NCBI GenBank assembly: GCA_934254755.1
Contig: CAKQMM010000070.1
Span: forward strand, 1 to 6,346
Length of the DNA stretch: 6,346 nucleotides
Reading direction: 5' to 3'
Source of the DNA: an uncultured Clostridia bacterium
GTDB lineage: Bacteria > Bacillota > Clostridia > Christensenellales > Borkfalkiaceae
Every line of letters begins with the position of its first letter. Position 1 is the first letter of the stretch. The notes under the pieces were generated by a model. That model did no database searches. It worked only from the letters and a program-made list of their open reading frames with translations, and was not told the DNA's origin. This document shows positions 1-4,100 of this stretch, piece after piece. A program made the translations under genes and the position numbers.

Positions 1-1
1 C

Positions 2-349
2 TCTACCCTCAACAAGTATACGGGGCATAAGGCTATCGACTTCGGCGCGGAAGAGGGCGCAAGCGTAAAAGCGTGCTACGGCGGAACGGTCAAAGAAATA
101 ACCGAGTCTAAATTATACGGAATAACGATAGTTATCGACCACGGCAACGGGCTTTTATCTTACTACAACGGCGTTGAAGTAAAAGAGGGCTTAGAAGCGG
201 GCGCAACCGTTAATAAGGGAGACGAAATAGGCTACGTTTCCTTAAACAACCGCACCGAATATAAAGACGGCGCGCACCTTCACTTTGAAGTTACCGAAAA
301 CGGCGTTAAGGTAGACCCCAACAAATATCTTTTAGCCGAAGAAAAGTAA
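2..349 (+). CDS. M23 (LytM) peptidase-fold domain protein, C-terminal part; SpoIIQ-like
   Basis: Only the last 115 residues are in the window; the reading frame is open to the left edge. The fragment is a LytM/M23 domain. It has a HxxxD zinc-ligand motif (H9, D13 of the fragment), the strand DHGNG (46-50), the turn VNKGDEIG (70-77) and the closing HLH motif (H92, H94). Active members of the family cut peptide bridges in peptidoglycan outside the membrane. Here the place where active LytM enzymes have Y-x-H reads YYN (54-56), so the usual third histidine appears to be Asn. Degenerate M23 domains are known in SpoIIQ, the forespore membrane protein that partners SpoIIIAH, and the tail resembles SpoIIQ; I cannot confirm that without the N-terminus. 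It points away from the mobile genes and has its own terminator, so it is probably host chromosome. Confidence 0.88.
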   Translation, partial: STLNKYTGHKAIDFGAEEGASVKACYGGTVKEITESKLYGITIVIDHGNGLLSYYNGVEVKEGLEAGATVNKGDEIGYVSLNNRTEYKDGAHLHFEVTENGVKVDPNKYLLAEEK

Positions 350-355
350 ATTTTC

Positions 356-378
356 AACCCCCGCTTGCGGGGGTTTTT
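356..378 (+). terminator. Rho-independent terminator of the peptidase gene
   Basis: The stem AACCCCCGC (356-364) pairs perfectly with GCGGGGGTT (367-375) and runs into a T-tract. It begins 6 bases after the stop codon. It is the strongest terminator in the window and marks the end of the host-like transcription unit. Confidence 0.93.
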
Positions 379-379
379 G

Positions 380-598
380 CTTGAATTTTTTTAAGCATAA
401 TTTCCGTTCGGGTGGTTGCTTAAGACTTTTTGGCGAAAAACGCCCGTTTTCACCCCGTTTTTAAAATAAAATCGTAAATGTCAATAATTTATGCGAAAAA
501 AGTGGTAAAAAAATTTTTTAAGGGGTAAAATGGAACAAAAAGTATGTTAAACGAAACAAAAACGCGTAAATGAAAAATAAAAACTAACAAAAAATCGG
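380..598. other. AT-rich intergenic stretch, no gene seen
   Basis: This stretch is rich in A-runs on the plus strand and has stop codons in all frames at short intervals. A Shine-Dalgarno-like AAGGGG before an ATG at 530 leads to a reading frame of only six codons. The left boundary of the integrated element should fall here or a little further right, but I see no clear target-site duplication, terminal repeat or attachment core. Confidence 0.5.
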
Positions 599-627
599 TT
601 GACGAAAAAATTTCGGCATAATAATAA
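599..627 (+). promoter_or_regulatory. Possible promoter upstream of structured element copy 1
   Basis: TTGACG (599-604) and TAATAA (622-627) are separated by 17 bases. The sequence around the -10 and just after it (TAATAATAAGCCGA) resembles the region around the promoter at 3511-3539 (TATAATAATAGTGCCGA), which suggests the two are diverged relatives. The -10 is weak, so this is a candidate only. Confidence 0.35.
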
Positions 628-639
628 GCCGAGAGCAAG

Positions 640-667
640 TTTCACTATCGGCGGCAATGCATATAAT
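640..667 (+). promoter_or_regulatory. Possible second promoter of structured element copy 1
   Basis: The consensus -10 box TATAAT (662-667) is preceded at 16 bases by TTTCAC (640-645). A start near 674 would place the conserved hairpin of copy 1 about 25 bases into the transcript. The good -10 is the main support. Confidence 0.4.
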
Positions 668-698
668 AAAGGTCAAACTAAAAATTAGACAAGTAAAA

Positions 699-879
699 GG
701 ACGTACAAGCCCTACGGCGTAGCCGTTTCCTTGTCCGCGAGTTTAATATATAACTTTGTTGACGGAAATTGAACGAAAACCAAATCGCTTAACTTTGCCG
801 CCGAAGCAGAACTGCAAACTGCTTATAAAAGCAAGACCGAAATCAATTTCTTATCGTCAACGGCAAATAAGAGAATTGC
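699..879 (+). ncRNA. Structured duplicated element, copy 1 (RNA or ssDNA fold)
   Basis: There are two structural parts. Hairpin A (699-736) has GGAC/GTCC and ACAAG/CTTGT outer pairs and ACGGC-GTA-GCCGT as the apical stem. The long stem B pairs GTTGACGGAAATTGA (758-772) with TCAATTTC (843-850) and CGTCAAC (855-861), 15 pairs interrupted by a 4-base bulge TTAT. Inside B is a variable region with a local hairpin AAGCAG/CTGCTT. The same plan recurs at 3285-3461 with a pair change in hairpin A, which argues for selection on folding. The inner loop is not conserved. There is no reading frame. Strand is uncertain because a fold works on both; plus is chosen because candidate promoters point this way. 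It could be a small RNA, or a phage origin or packaging signal acting as single-stranded DNA. Confidence 0.55.
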
Positions 880-927
880 CGACGCTCTGAACGGACTTGT
901 CCGTAATTACGGGCTAATGTGGCAATT
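874..927. repeat. Inverted repeat enclosing a hairpin, only after copy 1
   Basis: AATTGCC (874-880) is complementary to GGCAATT (921-927). Between them ACGGA (891-895) and TCCGT (900-904) can form a hairpin with a CTTG tetraloop; the palindrome CCGTAATTACGG (901-912) is an alternative fold. Copy 2 shares the first GAATTGC but not the rest, so this is an extension private to copy 1. The remaining bases to 968 show nothing more. Confidence 0.4.
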
Positions 928-968
928 ATGGGTAAAAAGCAACGGCTGTCAGACTACGGGGTGAGCGG

Positions 969-2021
969 TTAAAGCGGAGTGTTCTCTTTAATGGCGTTGA
1001 CATGAGCGTTAAATAAAGCGTTCGGGGTTTTAAAGTTAAGACAGCCGCGCGGGTAATTGTTAAGCCACGTTTCAACGCTTGAAATATCTTCGTCGGAGTA
1101 TGCAGCTATATCCGAGCCTTTAGGTATTTTACGGCGAATTTCGCGGTTTAATCTTTCGTTCGTTCCGCGTTCGGAACTTCTGTAAGGATGACAGTAATAA
1201 ACGGTCGTCCTTTTTTTATTGCCGTAACGTGAACGAACCAAGCCGTTATAATCGCTGAACTCGGAACCGTTGTCAACGGTAATGCTTTTGAAGATAGAAT
1301 AAAAATAAGAACCGTACTTACGTTCGAGAACGTTAAGACACTTAACGACGGTGGCCGTTTCTTTATTCGGGATACGCATAATAATTTCTTTACGCGTAAG
1401 CCGTTCAGACAAAACCAAAAGCGCGTATTTCGACGAGCCGCAAACGCAGTCCATTTCCCAATGTCCGAAAGTTTTTCGCGAAGAAACTTCGTCGGGGCGT
1501 TCTTCTATACTCGTTCCGCGCGGCGGGCGGTTGACGGTTAAATGCTGTTTGCGTTTAACTCTCGTTCCCGCGAACGGCAAATGTTTCATTTCAAGGCGCA
1601 AAAACACGCCCTTGCGGATATAGGAATATAACGTAGCTAAACAAACGCTTGTATTGAATTTAATATTGCTTTCTTTAATTTCGCCTAACACGGCGTAAGG
1701 GGTTAAACCGTCGTTACAAATTCTGTTTTCGATATAGTTAGCGAAAGCGTAATCGTTGCCGAGTTTAAGGGGCGCGCCGCGTGAAGAAGAATTGAGAATG
1801 CGTTTGTTTTCGGCGACGTCGGCAAAGTAACGGAACTCTTCCGTCCAATCGGAATTGCGCTGTTTGCATAGTCCGCGCTTTATTTCGCGGTAAACGGTGG
1901 ATATATGAACGCCTAAAAATTCGGCTATTTCTTTTTTGCTAACGTTGCGGCGTAATAGCGTTTCGAGTTGCAAGCGTTTGGTTATGGTAAGGCATTTATA
2001 ATCGCGTTTCTGTTTTCTCAT
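969..2021 (-). CDS. IS30-family DDE transposase
   Basis: A 350-residue enzyme that would cut and join element ends in the chromosome. The N-terminus has a helix-turn-helix (about residues 27-50, KEIAEFLGVHISTVYREIKR), as IS30 enzymes use for end binding. The catalytic core is complete: D191 in GHWEMD, D250 in TVDNGSEF and E289 in RGTNERLN, followed by the family's RRKIPKG segment. The length is normal for IS30. I chose the ATG at 2021 because AAGGA lies 7 bases upstream; a longer frame to 2066 starts inside a hairpin and lacks a ribosome site. No frameshift is seen, so it may be active. No matching IS-type terminal inverted repeats are visible around the gene, which leaves open that it is a phage or element integrase rather than a free-standing insertion sequence. 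IS30- and IS3-type transposases are known in some inoviruses, for example in Spiroplasma. Confidence 0.93.
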   Translation of the reverse strand: MRKQKRDYKCLTITKRLQLETLLRRNVSKKEIAEFLGVHISTVYREIKRGLCKQRNSDWTEEFRYFADVAENKRILNSSSRGAPLKLGNDYAFANYIENRICNDGLTPYAVLGEIKESNIKFNTSVCLATLYSYIRKGVFLRLEMKHLPFAGTRVKRKQHLTVNRPPRGTSIEERPDEVSSRKTFGHWEMDCVCGSSKYALLVLSERLTRKEIIMRIPNKETATVVKCLNVLERKYGSYFYSIFKSITVDNGSEFSDYNGLVRSRYGNKKRTTVYYCHPYRSSERGTNERLNREIRRKIPKGSDIAAYSDEDISSVETWLNNYPRGCLNFKTPNALFNAHVNAIKENTPL

Positions 2022-2045
2022 GCTAAGTTCCTTAAAATTTTGCTG

Positions 2046-2112
2046 ACGGTTTAAATATGGCGGCAAGGGCGGCTAACCCGCGCGTATTGCCGCCATATTA
2101 TTTTAAAACCGT
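2046..2112. repeat. Long inverted repeat in the transposase leader
   Basis: AATATGGCGGCAA (2054-2066) and TTGCCGCCATATT (2087-2099) are a perfect 13-base inverted repeat. An outer arm, ACGGTTT (2046-2052) with AAACCGT (2106-2112), adds 7 pairs, separated by an ATTTTA bulge that is the transposase -10 box. The 20-base loop can itself pair GGG with CCC. A transposase mRNA starting near 2093 would begin inside the stem, so its 5' end would be paired. Roles could be protection against read-through into the transposase, or a transposase or replication protein binding site. Confidence 0.75.
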
Positions 2113-2128
2113 TGACAAAAAAATTCAA
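2100..2128 (-). promoter_or_regulatory. Transposase promoter (minus strand)
   Basis: Read on the minus strand, TTGAAT (2128-2123), a 17-base spacer and TAAAAT (2105-2100) form a reasonable sigma-A promoter, with a start near 2093. It overlaps the divergent promoter at 2112-2140, so the two probably compete. Confidence 0.55.
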
Positions 2129-2140
2129 GCCGTGTAGAAT
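2112..2140 (+). promoter_or_regulatory. Strong sigma-A-type promoter of the leader RNA and nuclease gene
   Basis: TTGACA (2112-2117), a spacer of exactly 17 bases and TAGAAT (2135-2140) are near consensus. The predicted start at about 2147 coincides with the first bases of the long stem in the leader, which supports the assignment. Its -35 overlaps the end of the transposase hairpin. Confidence 0.85.
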
Positions 2141-2146
2141 AAAATC

Positions 2147-2305
2147 GTTCACACAAGAGAATATTATTTGTACCGTAATACCCGTAAACGATATTTCTCT
2201 TCCTTTATGGTACAGATATTTTTCTTGTGTGAACGACAGAAATGCTTTACGAAAGAAGAGAAATTGAGTTTAGTGCGCTCACTTTCTAACGTGGGCGCAT
2301 TTTTT
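2147..2305 (+). ncRNA. Structured leader or small RNA with predicted pseudoknot
   Basis: The roughly 160-base RNA lies between a near-consensus promoter and an intrinsic terminator. Stem P1 is 14 pairs at DNA level: TCGTTCACACAAGA (2145-2158) with TCTTGTGTGAACGA (2223-2236). Stem P2 pairs TGTACCGTAA (2169-2178) with TTATGGTACA (2205-2214), one G-U included. The 26-base apical loop contains ATTTCTCTTC (2193-2202), perfectly complementary to GAAGAGAAAT (2255-2264) just before the terminator, giving a 10-pair pseudoknot. It matches no riboswitch or T-box hallmark that I know. It could be a free small RNA, an attenuator controlling the nuclease, or an RNA partner bound by the zinc-ribbon protein. 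Confidence 0.7.
2274..2305 (+). terminator. Intrinsic terminator between leader RNA and nuclease gene
   Basis: TGCGCTCAC (2274-2282) pairs with GTGGGCGCA (2291-2299) through nine pairs including one U-G, and six T residues follow. It sits only 17 bases before the nuclease ATG, the layout of an attenuator or of a small RNA with partial read-through into the next gene. Confidence 0.8.
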
Positions 2306-2321
2306 AAAAGGGGTGTTTTTT

Positions 2322-2987
2322 ATGGGTAAGAACTGTGTAATTTGCGGCAAACCGTCGGGAATGTATCCGTTATGCAAAGAGCATTTAACAATGAAAAACG
2401 ACGGAAAGGTCGTAAAGTGCGAAGAGTGCGGAACGTGGCATATAGTAGGCGAACCGTGCAAGTGCGCGACGAAAACTGCGGAAGTTAAGCTGCAAGCCGA
2501 CGTTATGGACGACGAATTGACCTGCATTATTTGTGGCAGACCGTCAAACGGTAAACATTTTTGTTTTAAATGTTGGAATAAATACAAGGATAGAAGCGTT
2601 GATATACGGATAACGAATTGTAAGGAAACCGAGATTATTGACGAGTACGGAAACAAAAAAATCGTATGTGAAGACGGGCGGAAAGTCAGAAGCAGGGCGG
2701 AAAAAATAATAAACGACTTTTTCTTTACCAATAAAATCAGAGTTGTTTACGAAAAAGAGATTTATTACACCGAGAACGGGGAAAATAAAACGTTACACCC
2801 CGATTTTTATTTGCCCGATTACGAATTGTATATCGAATACAACGGACTTACAAGCAAGAGTTACTTAAAAAGCAAAGAATACACTCTAAAGATATATAAT
2901 AACCTTAATTTAAAAGTTGAGATTTTAACCGATTCAGACATAGACAATATAAACGCCAGATTAAAACCGTTATTAGGACTGCACTAA
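2322..2987 (+). CDS. Triple zinc-ribbon protein with C-terminal PD-(D/E)XK-like nuclease domain
   Basis: A 221-residue protein in two halves. The first 85 residues carry three cysteine-rich knuckle pairs: C5/C8 with C18/H21, C33/C36 with C46/C48, and C68/C71 with C81/C84; they should bind zinc and probably DNA, RNA or protein. The second half has the order of a PD-(D/E)XK endonuclease: RSRAEK with E127, strand HPDFYLPDY with D161, strand LYIEYNG with E172, then a helix rich in K and Y and a final strand VEILTDSD. The usual lysine after the second acidic residue is absent (EYN); in this branch it may have moved to the following helix (K184, K186 or K190). The ATG at 2322 is chosen for AAGGGGTG at 2308-2315. 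It is similar in build to small phage or homing-type nucleases. Its cellular role is unknown; the structured leader just upstream may regulate it or be its RNA partner. Confidence 0.75.
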   Translation: MGKNCVICGKPSGMYPLCKEHLTMKNDGKVVKCEECGTWHIVGEPCKCATKTAEVKLQADVMDDELTCIICGRPSNGKHFCFKCWNKYKDRSVDIRITNCKETEIIDEYGNKKIVCEDGRKVRSRAEKIINDFFFTNKIRVVYEKEIYYTENGENKTLHPDFYLPDYELYIEYNGLTSKSYLKSKEYTLKIYNNLNLKVEILTDSDIDNINARLKPLLGLH

Positions 2988-3014
2988 AAAAGCAAGCGAT
3001 TACGCTTGCTTTTT
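2987..3014. terminator. Bidirectional terminator after the nuclease gene
   Basis: AAAAAGCAAGCG (2987-2998) and CGCTTGCTTTTT (3003-3014) form a perfect 12-pair hairpin with loop ATTA. The A-run on one side and the T-run on the other make it work in both directions, ending the nuclease mRNA (+) and probably the antisense RNA of the toxin module (-). Confidence 0.92.
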
Positions 3015-3049
3015 GTTATTTAGTAAAATTGTTTAAGTCATCCCCTACC

Positions 3050-3078
3050 TTGACAAGGGCAAAACAATATGTTTTTTT
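3050..3078 (+). promoter_or_regulatory. Toxin-side promoter, -10 box apparently degraded
   Basis: TTGACA (3050-3055) is followed by 17 bases nearly identical to the spacer of the antisense promoter (3194-3222), but the place of the -10 box reads TTTTTT (3073-3078) rather than TACAAT. It may be a weak or silenced promoter. An inverted CCTTG-A-CAAGG lies over the -35 and could bind a regulator. Confidence 0.4.
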
Positions 3079-3103
3079 AAAAAGAAAAAGGGGGTGATCC
3101 GTT

Positions 3104-3178
3104 ATGGAATTCCTTATGATAGTTCTTGTCAGTCTCCAAATTGTCAACGAACTTTTAAAACTCTACAATAACAGATAA
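3104..3178 (+). CDS. 24-residue hydrophobic peptide, type I (holin-like) toxin candidate
   Basis: The peptide MEFLMIVLVSLQIVNELLKL-YNNR is hydrophobic through its first two thirds and ends in a short basic, polar tail, the usual layout of small Bacillota membrane toxins of type I systems. It has an exceptionally strong ribosome site, GGGGGTGAT (3090-3098), complementary to most of the 16S 3' end, 5 bases before the ATG. A strong promoter on the opposite strand would make an RNA covering the whole gene, as expected for an antisense antitoxin. Sequence alone is too short for a family match; the assignment rests on size, composition, ribosome site and antisense promoter. Over-production would be expected to damage the membrane. 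Such modules stabilise plasmids and prophages. Confidence 0.65.
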   Translation: MEFLMIVLVSLQIVNELLKLYNNR

Positions 3179-3193
3179 CCCCCTTCGTTTACG

Positions 3194-3222
3194 ATTGTAA
3201 CATATCGTTTTGCTTCTGTCAA
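3194..3222 (-). promoter_or_regulatory. Strong antisense (antitoxin) promoter
   Basis: On the minus strand, TTGACA (3222-3217), a 17-base spacer and TACAAT (3199-3194), with an extended -10 TGT directly upstream. Together with 2112-2140 this is one of the best promoters in the window, as expected for an antitoxin RNA that must exceed the toxin mRNA. Confidence 0.85.
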
Positions 3223-3284
3223 GTCCATACTTCTAACCACAAGTGACTACCTCTCACCCTATCCGATATTAAACAATTTTATAT

Positions 3285-3461
3285 GGACGAGCAAGCCCTA
3301 CGGCTTCGCCGTTTCCTTGCCCGCTAAATTTTTTATAGAATTTTGTTGACGGAAATTGAGCCGATTGCCACTTAATCAAACAAATTAAGTAGAAGAGCCT
3401 ACGGCTTAAAATAACAAACCGAAATCAATTTCTTATCGTCAACGGCTAATAAGAGAATTGC
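3285..3461 (+). ncRNA. Structured duplicated element, copy 2
   Basis: It has the same plan as 699-879. Hairpin A (3285-3322) has GCAAG/CTTGC outer pairs where copy 1 has ACAAG/CTTGT, and an apical stem ACGGC-TTC-GCCGT where copy 1 has loop GTA. The long stem B, GTTGACGGAAATTGA (3345-3359) with TCAATTTC (3425-3432) and CGTCAAC (3437-3443), keeps the same TTAT bulge, and conservation runs on to GAATTGC (3461). The region inside B differs completely but again holds hairpins: ACTTAAT/ATTAAGT and AGCC/GGCT. No clear promoter precedes it. Conserved stems around a non-conserved core argue for function by structure. Confidence 0.55.
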
Positions 3462-3510
3462 GTTAAACGGGGTGTTGCCGCCTGCTTAAAAACTTTTTTG
3501 CATAAAAGTG

Positions 3511-3539
3511 TTGATTTTTTTAGAATTATTGCATATAAT
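3511..3539 (+). promoter_or_regulatory. Strong promoter of the repeat-bearing small RNA
   Basis: TTGATT (3511-3516), a 17-base spacer and a perfect TATAAT (3534-3539). The predicted start near 3546 falls on the first base of GCCGAA, which pairs with the terminator arm at 3605-3611, so the promoter and the RNA fold agree. Confidence 0.8.
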
Positions 3540-3545
3540 AATAGT

Positions 3546-3617
3546 GCCGAATGAAAAAGGATAGACTTACCGATAAGAAGTCGTATACGACGTTGTTTCG
3601 TATTTTCGGCATTTTTA
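3546..3617 (+). ncRNA. Putative small RNA with closed ends and internal repeat
   Basis: TGCCGAA (3545-3551) pairs with TTCGGCA (3605-3611), which is followed by TTTTT, so the RNA of about 72 bases has its ends paired and its own terminator. Inside are the first 27-base repeat (3559-3585), which can fold as GACTT/AAGTC or CTTA-CCGA-TAAG, and the palindrome GTCGTATACGAC. Read-through would add the second repeat and end at 3674-3680, about 130 bases. No reading frame fits. It runs convergent to the gene at 3665-4045. Confidence 0.6.
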
Positions 3618-3645
3618 TGGATAGACTTACCGATAAGAAGTCGTA
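3559..3645. repeat. Pair of perfect 27-base direct repeats
   Basis: The sequence beginning GGATAGACTTACCGATAAG and ending AAGTCGTA occurs at 3559-3585 and again, without mismatch, at 3619-3645. The period is 60 bases and the 33 bases between hold the small RNA's terminator. Possible roles are antitoxin-type RNA units, iterons for a replication protein, or recombination sites. Confidence 0.9.
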
Positions 3646-3646
3646 A

Positions 3647-3680
3647 AAAGAAGTAGGCTAACGTCTACTTCTTTATTTTT
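3647..3680. terminator. Bidirectional terminator between small RNA and unknown gene
   Basis: AAAGAAGTAGGC (3647-3658) pairs with GTCTACTTCTTT (3663-3674), one G-U included, loop TAAC. T-rich runs flank it in both directions. On the minus strand the stem contains the last codons and the TAG stop of the gene at 3665-4045. Confidence 0.8.
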
Positions 3681-4045
3681 GAATTTGTTTTATGTGTTAA
3701 TTGATTTTTGTTTAAATAGGTTGAACCTTGAAACCCCGACCAAACTTTAAAATTTTCACACTTATTAAATGGTATAGGCGTTATTTTCCCTTGTCGTAGT
3801 TTAACGTATTTACTTCGATTTAAAACAAAATGTGATTTGTCTTTTTCGTCAAATACGGCACAATCCCCTTTTTTATAAGAATAATCGTTAAAAGATTTTT
3901 TATCTTCTAACGATGTAATGATTTTAACATTAAACTTTCTCTTAAAAGGGTTAAACCAACTGACATATACATTATGAGTTTTTTCACCCTTTAAGCCTAA
4001 GAATTTGTTAGGCACTCTAAAAATTTTTCCTACATACTTAGCCAT
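3665..4045 (-). CDS. Unknown 126-residue AT-rich protein
   Basis: I do not recognise this protein with certainty. It is basic, has no membrane span or signal peptide, and looks like a small, mostly beta-strand domain: an N-terminal KYVGKIFRV strand, then HNVYVSWF, a central VKIITSLEDKK, later KKGDCAVFDEKDKSHFVL and a closing KLRQGKITPIPF. The ITS strand and size faintly recall MazF/PemK-type toxins, but no diagnostic residues settle it. The start is supported by AAGG 7 bases upstream, and a TATAAT box (4069-4074, minus strand) lies about 25 bases before the ATG without a clear -35. Codon use is much more AT-rich than the ATPase upstream, which suggests a different origin (cargo gene). It lies between the large Zot-end hairpin and a convergent small RNA. 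Confidence 0.75.
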   Translation of the reverse strand: MAKYVGKIFRVPNKFLGLKGEKTHNVYVSWFNPFKRKFNVKIITSLEDKKSFNDYSYKKGDCAVFDEKDKSHFVLNRSKYVKLRQGKITPIPFNKCENFKVWSGFQGSTYLNKNQLTHKTNSKIKK

Positions 4046-4082
4046 AGTTATACCTTATTTTTCCCTTTTAATTATACTTTTC

Positions 4083-4100
4083 GGCGGACTTCGCAACGCC
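4083..4100. repeat. Small hairpin next to the large Zot-end hairpin
   Basis: GGCG (4083-4086) and CGCC (4097-4100) pair, extended by flanking T and A runs, giving a hairpin directly beside the large one. It lies just upstream of the -10 box of the 126-residue gene and could be a weak minus-strand terminator or part of a compound single-strand structure. Confidence 0.4.

Larger units (their letters stand above)
2987..3187 (-). ncRNA. Predicted antisense antitoxin RNA
   Basis: An RNA of about 200 bases starting near 3187 and running to the bidirectional hairpin at 2987-3014. It would be fully complementary to the toxin reading frame and its ribosome site. Start and end are inferred from the promoter and terminator. 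About 200 bases fits the antisense RNAs of BsrG/TxpA-type systems. Confidence 0.55.

Noticed and set aside
530..550. Six-codon frame with a good ribosome site
   Set aside because: Too short to support; no attenuator or regulated gene follows it.
2022..2066. Upstream extension of the transposase to a start at 2066
   Set aside because: The extra 15 residues come from the hairpin arm, have no ribosome site, and the ATG at 2021 has AAGGA at the right distance.
2147..2305. T-box or known riboswitch before the nuclease gene
   Set aside because: The T-box sequence and the other riboswitch cores I know are absent, and a nuclease is not a typical target.
2313..2321. GTG start at 2313 for the zinc-ribbon nuclease
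   Set aside because: It lies inside the Shine-Dalgarno sequence that serves the ATG at 2322.
2279..2731. 150-codon minus-strand frame
   Set aside because: It is antisense to the cysteine-rich nuclease gene, shows no coding character and has no ribosome site.
3559..3645. Two 27-base repeats with a 33-base spacer as a minimal CRISPR array
   Set aside because: The spacer contains the small RNA's terminator and a palindrome, there is no leader or cas gene in the window, and a promoter points into the first repeat as in a dedicated small RNA.
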